This document shows positions 20,361 through 32,436 of a stretch of DNA of 64,000 bases, in pieces. Both the position numbers and the translations under genes were made by a program. Source of the DNA: Bombardia bombarda (taxonomy: Eukaryota; Ascomycota; Sordariomycetes; Sordariales; Lasiosphaeriaceae); contig JAULSR010000002.1 in NCBI GenBank assembly GCA_030512295.1, positions 7,626,001-7,690,000 on the forward strand, given 5' to 3'. The notes beneath the pieces are model-generated. The model was not told the origin of the DNA. It was given only the letters and a program-made list of their open reading frames with translations, and ran no database searches. How positions within the stretch are numbered: position 1 is the first letter of the stretch; every line of letters begins with the position of its first letter.

Positions 20361-23300
20361 TTATATAAACGACGACCCGATTTTCAGCGTCGTACCCGCG
20401 TTGTTCTTCAGATTATTCAGCTTGACCACGATGGCCGCGGCCTCTGTCGCACCCTTCAGGGCGATACCTGCAGGACTCTGCCAGTAGGTGATCATGTCCG
20501 GCAGCCGGCGCAACACGTACGCCTGCAAGTTCTTTTGCATCTCGGGGAAGAAGGCGGCGTAGTACTCTTTAAGCGCGGCCTCGAGTCCGATACCGCCAGC
20601 GTTGACGACGGGGATCGCTCCCGAGCTGTCGAGAGCAGCGCTGTTGGTTGGTTAAAGCATAATGTTAGTATATCTTCCTTGTGATTGGTCCTATGTAGTA
20701 AGGAGAGAGGAATGACGTACAAGATAGAGCGCCACTTGTCATAAGTGAGCTTGAACGATGTCTGAACGTCTGCCTGGTTCATGTAGTCGACAACGAGCTT
20801 CAACTCGGATATAACCGCGACCCTGGTCGTCTCTGACATCTTGGCCCATTTGCTGTCGGCGTTGATGTTGACGAAGATGCCCCAAACGGCCGCCTTGAGC
20901 GAATTCGCCTTTGCCGTAAGGATCTGCAGGTTATCGACGTCCACGGCGTTCCCGAAGATGGTGAAGAACTGTTTCGAAAGAGCCTCGTTGGGGTTGGCAT
21001 TCGGAAACGTATTTGCAATTCCCTATATGTCAAAAAGATTAGTCTCTCTCAACCCTGGAGCTGAGCACTTTGGAGGACCAATGTCATATAACGACAGACA
21101 AGCATACCAGCTGAGTGAGGGTCTTGTCAAAGTATCCACCCTTTGTAAACACAGCGACAGCGTCATAGCGAAGCTTGGAGGCTGCTGCGCCGCCGGGAAG
21201 CTTTGCCTTTAGAATGGCGTTCATGAAGTTCTTGGGCGTTTGCAGTTCCGTGACTGATGATTTCACAAAGTGTCAGTAGGTGCCTAATCATCATCTCTAC
21301 AATCTAAAACGTAACAAAAGCTGCGCTTGAAACATACCGTGCTCCACAACAACCTTCACACCCGCTGCCAAAGCGCCATGAGCAACCTTGCCCAGGTTGA
21401 GAGCCAAGCAACCGCCCGTCGTCACTGATGCAAAGACCAAGCGTCCCGAGTTCTTGATAAGACTCTGCGAGCCGGGATATGTCGAGGTGCTGAAGCTGTT
21501 GATTTGCACATTGTTCGCATTGCAGATCTTGGAGATTCTGCTGCCAGTCCTCTCCTCGATTGAAGTGCCGTTGGTGGTGACTCCAACATTCTCGTATCCA
21601 CCGCCAAGAGAGTCCCGAAAGCCGGCCGCAAGGCTTTTGTCGAAGATCTCACGGGCAAACTCGTCCGTAATGGGGAACTGGTAAGACATGCCCGAATCTG
21701 TCCAGAGGGTCAGGATCTCGTTGGGCTCAAGGCCAGAGAGGTCGTATGATGAGGAGATGTCCACCGCGCGCTTGTGGACCGAAGGATCCGCCGTGTTGGG
21801 GATGGCGAAGCACTCGTCCTCGTACCACCACAGCTCAAGGATGTCATGGCTGTCGATGGCGTCCTCGTCCTTCTCTGTGGCCTCGACAAAGTCTCCCTCG
21901 GTCGAGAAACAGAAATCGTTCTTGACTGGGATGTCGGGCGTCTTTGACGGGTTCTCACAGCAGAAGAACTGGGAGCCGGTTCCGAAGCAGCCCGAGGGGT
22001 CGTTGGCGATGGGCGTCTTTCCTGACGGGCAGGACCCATCGCAAGTAAGGGGATGGGCAATCTTGCTCCACAGTCCCGACGACCTGACCCATTCGCAGTT
22101 GGAGAAGGGGGCTGGCTTGACGCAGCACAGACTCTTGTAGCCCAGGACGCATGGCTCCTCTCCGCCAGCTCCGTAGTTGCTGTACGTCAGCGACGAGCGA
22201 TCGCTCTCGTCGCAGCCGTATTGCTTGTCGATGACGGCGGAGCAGAAGGGCGAGGCGCCTTCCCACTTGCACTGGCCGATGGCCGCGTCGGATGTCGTCT
22301 TCTTGCAGCAGAGGCGCGTATGGCCGAACCAGCACCCGCCGACGTTGGTTGTGACCTCGACTTCGTCGTCTGTGCATTTCTCCTTGGAGCAGTTGATGCC
22401 GTGACCGCGCCACTGGCAGGTGGGCACGTCGTTCTTGGGGCAGCAGTACGCCCTCTCTTGTCCCTCGGGGCAGGCGTTGTAGAAGCCAACGTTGCCCTTG
22501 CCCTTGCCGCTGGCAAACTGTGCTGCCGACAAGCCGTCTTGAGGGCACGTTGTTTTGCCCTTGGGCTTGCACTCGCCCCAGACACAGGTCGTGATGGGAT
22601 CAACGGCCCTGGTTGTCATCTTCAGTGAAAGCGCCATCCTGCCAGTTGTGGCGGACAGTGCCGCCGCGGCCGTGCCGACGCTGTCGTCGGTGGAAGCAGC
22701 CTGTTCAAGACATAAATAAGCGCATTAGTGATCAGACATGCTCTGAGGACATACAACCGTTATATAACGTTAAAAGAGGTAGTACTAACCCAGACAAGAG
22801 TGCCGCCGAGACCGAGCTTGTTGGCATAGTCCAGCTTCATCTTGAAGGTCTCGGCGTTGTCAAACGAGACCCATTGGTCCTTATCATACGTGACAATCTG
22901 GACAGCAGCCGCCTTGTCAAGTGTCATAGTGGCGCCAGCATCGACAAGTCTCTGAATCTCGGTGAAGGACAGTGTCCCGGCACTGTCTGTGCATGATCCA
23001 GGCCTGCCGCCACCGCTGAAGCCGCATCCCGCCTTCTTGCATGTTGGGTCGGTGAGCGTGAAGCTGCGACCGTAGAAGCCAAGGCCAAGGTTGAGCTTCT
23101 TAGGATCGATGTCATTGCGCCAAAAGAGGTCCATGGTCTGGTCGATCTCGGTCAAGTTGGTATGTGCCATGACCTTGGGACCGAGCGAAGCAATCGTCGA
23201 GTCCCAGGTGCCATGGAGGTCGTACGTCATGATGCTGATAAAGTCGACGGTTTTGGCGATACCAACAATATCAAAATTGCGGAGATACCAGTAGCTGGAA

Positions 23301-24274
23301 GGGACTGTGATGCTGAGGCCGTACTTGTGGCCGCTGGATGCAAAAGCTGCCTTCATGTTCTTGAGGAAGGTGACATAGTTGGCATAGTCGGCGGGGATGC
23401 CGCTCCTCTCCACGGCGACAGGATACTCCCAGTCGATGTCGGCGCCATCAAATCCGTATGTCTGCATGAACGAGATCAGGCTCTTGAAGAACTTCTGCTG
23501 CGCTGCAGTCGAGGCAGCAAGATTGGAAAACGTTTTGGCCGTGGGCTGCTCTGGGTCGTTCATGGACCAGCCGCCGACGGAGATCCATGTCTGCAGCCCC
23601 GGGTTGGTCTCCTTCAGAGCTGTGAACCGAGGCCACAGCTCCTTATCCAGGTCGGACATGGGAGCGATGGCGAAGCTGACGGGATCAACAAAGGCAAAGG
23701 CGTAGTTGAGATGAGTGTAGGCTCCTGCTGGGATGTTTTCAGGGTACATGCCATCGCATGCACGGGTAGTAGACCAGGCCTCATAGTAGCCGATGGTCCT
23801 GCCATTGGAGTTGGTGCCACTGGACGATGGCTTCTTGACCGTGTTGGTTCCGCAGAATTCGGCAGTGGTACCGCCTTCAGTTTGTCATGTCGTCCGTCAG
23901 TCTCGTATATCCGAGCTGGCTATTCATGATACAACTTACAGAATCCAAACTTGCTGCAGCAAACATTGAGCGGACACTTGTCCTGGGTGGAGTATTTTGA
24001 ATCCCAGCCAGGATTGCAGTCTGCCTTTGCTGTGCACTCGCTGGTGCAGTTGCCAGTTCCGCAAAAGGTCGGTCCCATGCCGCACACTCCCGTCTTGCCA
24101 CAACATCCCAAAGCACACGGCTTGCCAACGCCACTGCATCATGGCCAGTCAGATATGCCAGTAGCTAAGCGTCGTGACGAGAGAGTTGAACAGGACATAC
24201 CAGGAATAGTCTTGAGCAGTGACAAGGACCACAAGGGCCGATACAGCCAGCATGGCTGTCTTGAGGAACAACAT
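20361..24274 (-). CDS. Large GH18 chitinase with chitin-binding domain (subgroup C, killer-toxin-like architecture), seven exons
   Basis: Exons are 24274-24201, 24133-23940, 23874-22790, 22700-21338, 21253-21108, 21022-20721 and 20640-20361. All six introns are GT-AG (65-89 nt) and the frame closes at 1147 residues. Order of parts: signal peptide (MLFLKTAMLAVSALVVLVTA); a Cys-rich chitin-binding type 1 module from about residue 25 to 90; and a GH18 barrel with LQTWISVGGWS and the catalytic DGADIDWEY around residue 230 (Asp-x-x-Asp-x-Asp-x-Glu complete). A roughly 700-residue C-terminal extension follows, with repeated Cys-rich segments (CQWRGHG..C, CKWEG..C, CEWVRS..C). This is the plan of fungal subgroup C chitinases, which resemble the alpha subunit of yeast killer toxin. 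It probably cleaves chitin in own or foreign cell walls. It is paired divergently with a LysM gene. Confidence 0.93.
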
Positions 24275-25575
24275 GACGGCAACAGGTGATTGTACAAAAC
24301 CGCCGACTGCTGTTACAAGCACAGAGAGGGATGAGAAAGAGACAAAAGAACAAGAACGGGTGCTCGAGCTACCATAATCAATAACCAGAAGCTCCAGTGG
24401 TGGACTGATCCACATTCCCCCTTTTCCATAGGTCCCTCCATCAGTCCATCCGTTGTCGGCCGGGCCATCCACCTCGGCTGTATTCTGTATTCCTGTGGTT
24501 GAGTATTAAGATTAAGCCAGCAGCCAGAGTCCGAGGCAGCGTAGTACCCGAAGATTATTGCTTTGCCACCGTGATGACATTTCCCAAAAGTGATTCACAA
24601 ACCTGCTGCTCCTCGAGCTATCGCTCAGCTAGCAAGGCTGGTAATTAGATGAAACACAAAGCATCGAGGAGTATTCCGTTAGACTTGTTCTATGGGGTAA
24701 ACCGTTGGCACCTTACATATTGAGTCTAGTGTAGGGGCAAATTTAAGCTTACCGCCAGCCCTTCTCCACAGAATCCTTCAATACTACCTAGTGTACTTGG
24801 ACCAGTTGACACATACCCGGGTACGGCAACTAAAAATATCGTATGTTCGAGCGAGGCGGGTGTGTTAGGGTGAGGACTCGGGAGGTACATGGAGGTTTGC
24901 ACCTACTTCTCTGATGTCGCATTATAAACAGACTATATTTTTTTTTTTTTGTCCAGTGATCTGGGGAGAAAAGTATTGGCTAACTGCCGACAGTGTGCTC
25001 GCAGCCAGCATGGCCGGGCATGTTGGTCCCGAAGGAATGGGTGGTGTGAATTTGCCCCTGGACTCTGTGCGACGAAGCAATATTATATTTATTATATAGT
25101 GCAGCCCTAAAACATCTGTTCATGACGGAAAGGCTCCAATAAAAGCCAAGCCGATGTGACGTTTGGCTCCTTCGAGTGAAAATTCAGAGTAAGCTAAGGC
25201 AGGGTACTCGGACTCCATACCAGTAGGGTAGTGCGATCTGATATCCATATCCTAGCTAGCGGCTCAGGTACCTGCATCCTAAGAGTTTTGACGAACATGT
25301 TCATTGCTTGTGAGTTGTGGTGCCCTATTCGGCTGCATACATGTACCTCATCTCCGAGCGCATCTAGATCTTGGACTGCCTGCAGCCCCTGAATATCACG
25401 GCCCGGCAATACCTAATGGGAAAGCTCATCATTCCGATGCCGCTCCCATGGATACATGCACAACAAAGTCACTTACAAGACCACAGCGGCCGCAGTCTTT
25501 CCCACATTATTGGGGGGGGGGCCGCTTGATCTTGCCTCGAGTTCCATGTAGCTCGGATCAAAATCACACATCTTC
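24275..25575. promoter_or_regulatory. Shared divergent promoter region of the chitinase and LysM genes
   Basis: A 1.3-kb gap between two start codons facing away from each other. It includes an A/T stretch at 24922-24951. No gene lies inside, so it must hold both promoters. Co-regulation is inferred from layout and from the known pairing of such genes in other fungi, not from a recognised site. Confidence 0.6.
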
Positions 25576-26027
25576 ATGATGACGAGAGCTGGGTATGGAC
25601 TCGCGGGCTACGCCGCCGTCCTGGTTTCTCTTTGTGGTGGCACTCTCGCAGCATTCTCTGTTATCCCATCGGGCACCGTTGCCAACACCTCGACGGCCGT
25701 ACTCACAGCCGCCTGTGTTAGTGCAATTGAGGCGCCAATTCAATGCGACACCTATCTTCAGCTGCTGGCGAGTACAGACACGTACAGCACCTCCAACAAT
25801 GCCTCGCAAGCCCTCATCTGCACCACCGGCTGCTCCTCGTCGCTGACGACCTACATCTCCACCGCTGAGACTGCATGCAAAGGACAGCCTCAGGCCTGGG
25901 CTGGGCTGCCCTATGCCTACTATGGCAAAGTCCTTCAGTCAACATATAACATGACCTGCCTCAAGGACGCCACGACGGGTGTCTACTGCACAAGTACGTC
26001 CAACCCCATCCGTTCTGTCTGACTGAG

Positions 26028-26074
<47 letters not shown>

Positions 26075-27547
26075 GACTAGACTAACACCGACGCAGCCTT
26101 CGTGTTGGGATTTGGAAATGCCACAGCCGCGGAGCTGACGACGGCGCAGGCGTGCTCGTCTTGCATGATCAGCATGGGCCGACAGATGCAATCGACGTCG
26201 TACAGCAACTACGACGCGGATCTGGCAGCCCAGTGGAAAGCAGTGCAGGCCCGTTGCGGCACGAGCTACCCAACAGCCATTGCGGCCTCTGAGACCAATG
26301 TCACTGAATTTACCGGCTACGCTCCTGCCAACTACTCGACAAGTACGACCTGCTGGTCTGGCAACACGTATACCGTCGTCAGCGGGGACACGTGCGGTGG
26401 CATTGCCGTCTCCAAGGGCGTGGCCACCGGCTCGCTCGTCACGCTCAACAACATCCTGCCGGCTTGCACCAATCTCCAGATTGGCCAAGTGCTGTGCCTG
26501 CCCGAGACGTGCACCGTGTATGTGGTGAGGTCGGGCGACACATGCTTCAGCATTGCCAAAGCGCGCGGCATCACCTTTACCCAGATCCTGTCCTTTAACC
26601 CGTCAATAAACCCGACATGCACAAACTTGATCGCGGGGACAAACATATGCGTCTCTAATCCCGGAGGCGTCGTCTACAACGCCACGGCTATTGCGGGAGC
26701 AAAGTCGACGCAGACTGGCAGCTATGCCACAGCTACCGTCAGCCTGCCCGGCGCGGTTGCGTCTGGCACCACGGCCAAGTGCGGCAAGTTCTACCAGGTC
26801 GCTGCTGGGGACTACTGCGAGATCGTTGCGCTGAAGAACAACATTGACCTTGCCCTGTTCCAGGCAATCAACCCGTCCATCAACGCGGCCTGCAGCAACC
26901 TGATTCTTGCTTCGTATTACTGCGTCTGGCCGCTCGAGTCGTGGAACCAGACGCTCCCGGCGGCGACCGTGTACACCACAGCAGCAGCACCGGCCGCGAC
27001 GGCTTCGGGCACCTCGGGCGCGTGTTATACGTGGTATGTGGTCAAGTCGGGCGATACCTGCAACAAGATCACGGCCACGTACGGCATCACCATGGACACG
27101 TTTATTGCTTGGAACTCTGCCGTTAATGCTGCGTGCACCAACATCATTGCTGGAAACGCGTAAGTCTGGGCCCCAATAAGCATCAAATTCGCATATTTCA
27201 TGGTAAACTAACACTGGATTTTCATCAGATACTGCGTCGACGCCCTTGCTCGCTACGATCCCAACGCCACGCCCTCAACATACTCGGCCCCAAAGACAAC
27301 CACCAGCACTTCGACGACCTCCAAGGCGGCGACAACAACCACGGCCGCCGCTGTTACGACGCCGACACCGTTCCCGGCAAACATGATCAAGGGCTGCAAG
27401 AAGTTCTATTTTACTGTTGCGGGCGATTATTGCTGGCTGATTGCCAATAACAACGGCATCACCGTGGCCAACTTTCAGCTGTGGAACCCGGACCTGGGGA
27501 CGGATTGCAGTGTCTGGGTCGGATATTACTATTGTATCGGGGTGTAG
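25576..27547 (+). CDS. Secreted protein with five LysM domains, three exons
   Basis: Exons are 25576-25993, 26097-27159 and 27229-27547; introns are 103 and 69 nt, and the frame closes at 599 residues. The N-terminus MMTRAGYGLAGYAAVLVSLC is a signal peptide. About 200 residues with paired Cys follow. Five LysM modules then occur: YTVVSGDTCGGIA (about 224), YVVRSGDTCFSIA (about 277), YQVAAGDYCEIVA (about 367), YVVKSGDTCNKIT (about 448) and YFTVAGDYCWLIA (about 548), the last ending the protein. Each has the fungal-type Cys pair and an N/NP motif. LysM modules bind chitin oligomers. No catalytic domain is present. Next to a chitinase, it may protect or target wall chitin. Intron 1 contains a 42-base A tract. 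Confidence 0.94.
26028..26069. repeat. Poly-A tract (about 42 A) inside LysM intron 1
   Basis: An uninterrupted A run on the coding strand lies between the 5' splice site (25994) and the branch-like CTAACAC just before the acceptor at 26096. It takes up about 40 percent of the intron. Confidence 0.9.
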
Positions 27548-28162
27548 ATGGTGGATTTAGTCCTACAGGAATAAAATATCATCCCCTAGAAGTTTTGCTG
27601 ACCCCTTGTCAGGGGTTGTCAAGCTAGCAAAACACACCAGACCGTAAACAGAAGGCGTGAGTGGAGCAAACCGAAGTCCTCTGAAGACCCCGCTGGCTTG
27701 TCCCCAATAACCCCGCACAACCTAGTTGAACGCTGTGCCGCTCCCCGTCGATCTGGTAACACGCCACCGACTTATTTTAGCCCCTTTTCAAACGCATGAC
27801 AATGCAAAAAGCAGGCATTTCAGCAGCAGGCATTTCAGCAGCAGGCATTTCAGCATATCGATTGTCACGTACTCGAGCCTATCAGCCATCTATACCACAT
27901 CTCGTTTAATCATTGTGCATGCATGCATGCTTAGAATTAAAACGGCACCTATCAAGGTTGTTCAGCGCCGCATTCCCTCAAAGCGGCCTAGTCAGGACAC
28001 CTAAGTCTGGCCCGCATGTGCCTAAACAAACCTTGACTTTCAGCACGAAATTAGCTTTCCCCTCGCCTCAACGCATTCGTCGTCTGAACATAGCATCCAT
28101 CAGACATCGCCCTACCTCAGCCCGACAACCTCTTAACCCAACAACCTCTTAACCCAACAACC
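27548..28162. other. Intergenic region with short tandem repeats
   Basis: About 615 bp between the LysM and GWT-repeat genes, transcribed in the same direction. It holds a three-copy 15-bp repeat at 27811-27855 and a duplicated AACCTCTTAACCCAAC just before the next start codon. No gene was seen. Confidence 0.6.
27811..27855. repeat. 15-bp tandem repeat, 3 perfect copies
   Basis: GCAGGCATTTCAGCA is repeated three times exactly. Non-coding, no known role. Confidence 0.92.
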
Positions 28163-29516
28163 ATGTTCGCTAGAGCCAGCCCGCCGAGCCCGCCGCCGGG
28201 GTGGACCAACCAGCAGATTCTGGATCTCGACCTTGAACAGTTTGCACAGCTCTCTGAAGAAGTGAGTTCAATAATACATCGCGACCAGCTCAATCATGCA
28301 TCAAGACTTACTTACCTAACTCACCGATTGCAGGACCGCGTCCTCCTCAGATCATCGACGCGCAGAGACCCATATTCGCCCGTATACCGCAAAGTCAACG
28401 ATCTCGACGTGGCCCTGCAAACCAGGAACCAGCGTCCACCCACGCCACCATCGTTCATCCCCCCAGGATGGACCGAGGCACAGGCCAGCGCCGCCTTACC
28501 CGACTTTGCTCTCCTGGACAAGCTGAGCCCTGATGATTCGCGCCTCTGGGCCGCCGGCACCGTCGCCGACAGCGCCATCCAGGCCAAGAAGAACGGCACG
28601 CTGCCGAGCTCGCCGCCCGCCTTTGTCCCCGCTGGGTGGACGACAGAGCAGGCGATATGCCCAACTTTTGACGTCTTGTCAGCTTTGTCGTATGACGTGA
28701 GTGGTTGCTTGTTGCCTCAACCCCCCTTGGTGAAGATTGTTTGCGGCTGACATGAAATGGGCGATGTGATTGACAGGACCTGACGCGCTTCATGCAATCC
28801 CAGGCCCAAGCAGCCACCGCAGCAGCCACCGCAGCAGCCACCACAACCGCCACCGATTCCAACGACAGCATCAGCCAAAGCAATCCATCACCACTCGTCC
28901 AGATCCTCCAGCGCGCCGACTTCCCCCCGTGGGGCTACGTCATCGTGCGCACCGACTACAGCTCCGAGGCGCGCTGGGAAAAGTTCACGCAGCGCGTGCT
29001 GGGGGAGATGTGCGACGCGCAGCTGGACGAGGAGACGGGCGACCCGGCTGATGTCCAGCGCATGAAAGACACGCTCGAGTTCAAGCTGATTGAGGATCCG
29101 AGGTTGGAGGCGGTTGATGATGATGAGGTTCGCAAGTGAGTACACACACACACACACACTCCCCCAAATCTGTGGACAAGAGGAGCTGATTATTGATGTT
29201 CAAAACACCCAGGCATTTCCGCTCCATGCAGGATCAGGGCGGCATCGCTGCCGGTTTGGGTCTGAGCATCTGCCTCGTGGCGGACAAGGGCGCCGTTGAT
29301 TCCGCGGCTGATGGCAGCGAGATGCCGTATTTGGTTGCGGTTGATGTTACTGAGGAGGTGGTGGAGATGGGGGAGTATGGATATCCCGGGCGGTTCAAGG
29401 TGGCGGCCGAGTCGGTCCTTTCGGGGCTGTATCCCAAGTTGGAGATGGTGGTTTCGCCGGGGTCGCTATGGGCTGTTATTGACGAGGAGGGTGCGGTTTG
29501 GAACGGGGATGAGTAG
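28163..29516 (+). CDS. Hypothetical protein with three GWT-type repeats, four exons
   Basis: Exons are 28163-28261, 28334-28696, 28777-29135 and 29213-29516. The introns (72, 80 and 77 nt, all GT-AG) close a 374-residue frame. The N-terminal half contains three related units beginning PPGWTNQQILDLDL, PPGWTEAQASAALPDF and PAGWTTEQAICPTFDV, 50-100 residues apart, each with P-x-GWT-x-x-Q. After an Ala/Thr-rich linker comes a globular region with FPPWGYVIVRTDYSSEARWE, a Trp/Tyr-rich opening seen in many fungal hypothetical proteins. No signal peptide, TM segment or catalytic motif is recognised. Function unknown. Confidence 0.88.
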
Positions 29517-31234
29517 AAATGAAAGCAATAGAATATGGCCGGAATCAAAATCGTAAAAGGTTTTAAGAGTAACTCTAAGAGGTGGCGAGAGTTGAATCTG
29601 ACCTGGCTATATTGTACAGTACGGTCCGGTCCCTGAATGGCTGTTAGTTAGTTTTGTACTTTGAGCAGGGCTTGTGACGTTGTGGTTGATATACTGTAGT
29701 GGCTGAGATGGCTATGGACGCATACCATGCCAGGGGCCGGTATCAGGTGGTTGGTGCAGTGTGGATGTATAAGATGAGCTTACTTCAACAACCTTTGTTT
29801 GTCCTTCACAACGTATAAAAATTGCCACTCCTGTTCCAAAGTAAAATAAAAATTTAGGAATACTTTTCTCAAGTTTCGAGACTTGTTAAAACAAGAGACG
29901 ACGCTCTGGATATGTGTCAAGACACATTGTCCGTATGTGCGCACGTGGAGCGCCTCCTTTGTGTCCTGAGCAAATCAGATTCTCTCCGCCACTGTAGGCG
30001 TCCTTGGCTTGCACTGACAAGACTCTGCAACACATGAGTTTAGTTTAGCTTGCATGAACCAAGACGATCAACGTGGTTGATGAGCAATATTCAGGGCAGT
30101 ATTTCTTGGCCGCGGGGGCCCTAGAGACCCCTTTATTGGAGCGTGCCACAAACATTGGAGCGCCCAGTCGGAGATACTTTATTTGCGGGAGCTTTCGAGT
30201 CTATAGATAATCTACGGGTTTAAAGCGTTATGAAATCCGCCTTGTCTAACCTGGTATATGGGATGCATATATGGGATGCATATGCGGCACGCAGATCATG
30301 GTCATTCCATGTCGATTGAGAATGTTGTTGAATACAGTCCCCCGCATTTTTTTTTTGGAGTGTCACCTCAAATGATATGACTCGCAAGCAGTTTGAACCC
30401 AGAGACCTATGAGACTGATCTGGGCACTTCAATCATTCAATATTCTATCTTCACCATAACGTTGAGAATCTGACTTTTGCTTTGGGCATCGTTTGCACTG
30501 CTATTAGAATCGGGAGAAGAGAAATAGAAAGAAAATGCAACACCATTTCAGTCTGTAAACAATAATCGATTGGTCAATATGTCAATATTAGTTCTGGGCT
30601 TAAATATCCGACCTCCTCGTTGGCTGCCAATTAGGAGAGTCTACGGGATACTACACCTGTTTGAGCTTAGCCCACTCACGACCTGTGGAGCGCGCACGTT
30701 GCGCATTTGGACCGTTTGATTCGGCCCCAGTCCTCCCCGCCAAGATGCGCCAATGACCGCCAAGGGCAAGGAGAACATGAAGCAATGCAGCCGCATTTCT
30801 TGGACTTTGGACATCTTGGCGGAATTTTGACCCCACGTGCTCCAACGACGAACGGTGATTCTTCCAAACCGCCAGACCAGACATTTGCTCGCCAGTGCGT
30901 TTCGATACTGGACACCGACGCTGGACACCGACGCTGGATGGTGGTATGCATGGGTGGGTTCGTTGGGTGATTATAAGAAGAATCGGGCTCGCTTCTTGCC
31001 TTGGCACACTCTTGGCTCTCTTGTCCTTTTCTTGCACTTTTCCGTTTACTTTCTTGGCGACTTTGATATGTTCAGCATCCAGACCCTTTTCTCGCACTAT
31101 CTCACCAAGTATGGACGGCCAAGCAGAGACCTAAGCAGACTGGACACTCGCGCACAAGTTTCAATTGGGCCATTGGCGCAGCCCGTGGTCCAACTTTTAA
31201 TTCTTCTTCACCTTGAATCGGCCAACATGTGCAG

Positions 31235-31279
31235 CAGACAACATGGTGGCAGACAACATGGTGGCAGACAACATGGCGG
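31235..31279. repeat. 15-bp tandem repeat, 3 copies
   Basis: CAGACAACATGGTGG is repeated three times; the third copy has one T-to-C change. Non-coding. Confidence 0.9.
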
Positions 31280-31671
31280 CAGACATTTCTTTTGGTCGTT
31301 AATCTCGAATTCCATTGCTGTTTATGCGACGAAGAGCTCCTAGCTTCGTCTCCCATGCCCCGTCACATGTCCTCTTTCCCTATCTACCACCTCGATATCA
31401 CCCTCGGGAAGGCCCAGATTGGATTCCGGGTCATGATCCCGTCAAGCTTTTCGTGTGCGACTGTGATTCTATATCCAACGCACACGAGTGTGTGTTTGCT
31501 GCAAGGGCAGTCGAGACGTCAACCGCACAACAAAAGTCTTGTCTTGTTCCCGACAAGGAAGGTGCTTTCCAAGAGATAGTGGGACTGTGTCGTGTTATTC
31601 GTCGTGGTTTCGGGTGTGTACATGTACACGGGATAGACGTCGGTTTCCCAGGCCAGGAGACCCCAGTGCTG

Positions 31672-31711
31672 CCAAACCAAACCAAACCAAACCAAACCAA
31701 ACCAAACCAAA
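31672..31711. repeat. (CCAAA)8 microsatellite
   Basis: Eight perfect pentanucleotide units. Open frames through it are only translations of the repeat. Confidence 0.92.
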
Positions 31712-32149
31712 CGCGCATCCATGTCGGGTCAAGGCTTCCCGGGGCCTCTCATGCATTCCCGACGCAGTAAGACTGCGGCAAGACTGCAATCTGGGGCAAC
31801 AACGAGCCGCACTCCTGCTCATTCATTGGCAGGGCGGTCCAATTCGGCTGACTCCACTGCACCAACCCGATACAGGCTGGATAAATGTTTTCTTACCTCA
31901 AAAGATCGAGCTCATGGTTGCAGAATATTGACGGGATGCCCACCAGACAAGGAAGGAACAGGACGGATGCGAGTGGCGTTTGGGCCGCCAAGCCACCGGC
32001 TCTCTCTCACATCCCTGGGTCTTGTTCCCTGGGTCTTCTTTTCGAGGGTCTTTTTGTTGCCTACCATGTCTGCGGGTGGCGGACGCCGATCGACAGAGGG
32101 CGGCCACGACACCCACGTGTGTGTGTGCATGCCCTGGATCATGTTGCTG

Positions 32150-32188
32150 GTGTAGCTGCTGAGTGTAGCTGCTGAGTGTAGCTGCTGA
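32150..32188. repeat. 13-bp tandem repeat, 3 copies
   Basis: GTGTAGCTGCTGA is repeated three times without change, about 250 bp upstream of the phosphate permease start. Confidence 0.9.
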
Positions 32189-32436
32189 TGCTAGTGATGT
32201 CTCATCAGACAAACGTGCCTCGCCGCCTGCTACTGCTACCTTACGCCAGTTCACAGTGGTCTGTCCGATTGTCCCATTGATCTTTAAATACCCAGGGACG
32301 CAGCTTCTCGACACCCCGACTCTCTTTCCCGTCTGCACCCACCCTCGCAACCCACCCGCCTTCCCAAGCAGCTCTGCAAAGAGAGGCACACGACCACCTT
32401 CATCTTTGGGAAAGAAGGTCCACGAAGCTGCCCAAG

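Larger units (their letters stand above)
29517..32436. other. 2.9-kb gene-poor region rich in simple repeats
   Basis: No gene could be supported on either strand. It holds several short tandem repeats (31235-31279, 31672-31711, 32150-32188) and a duplicated CTGGACACCGACG at about 30909-30936. The last few hundred bases are pyrimidine-rich and form the leader of the phosphate permease gene. Confidence 0.6.

Noticed and set aside
30380..30445. tRNA-Met-like fragment on the minus strand (CAGTCTCATAGGTCTCTGGGTTCAAAC)
   Set aside because: No acceptor stem, D-arm or T-stem can be drawn; at best a degenerate relic.
31315..31931. Open frames through the (CCAAA)8 repeat
   Set aside because: They depend on the microsatellite lacking stops and show no protein character.
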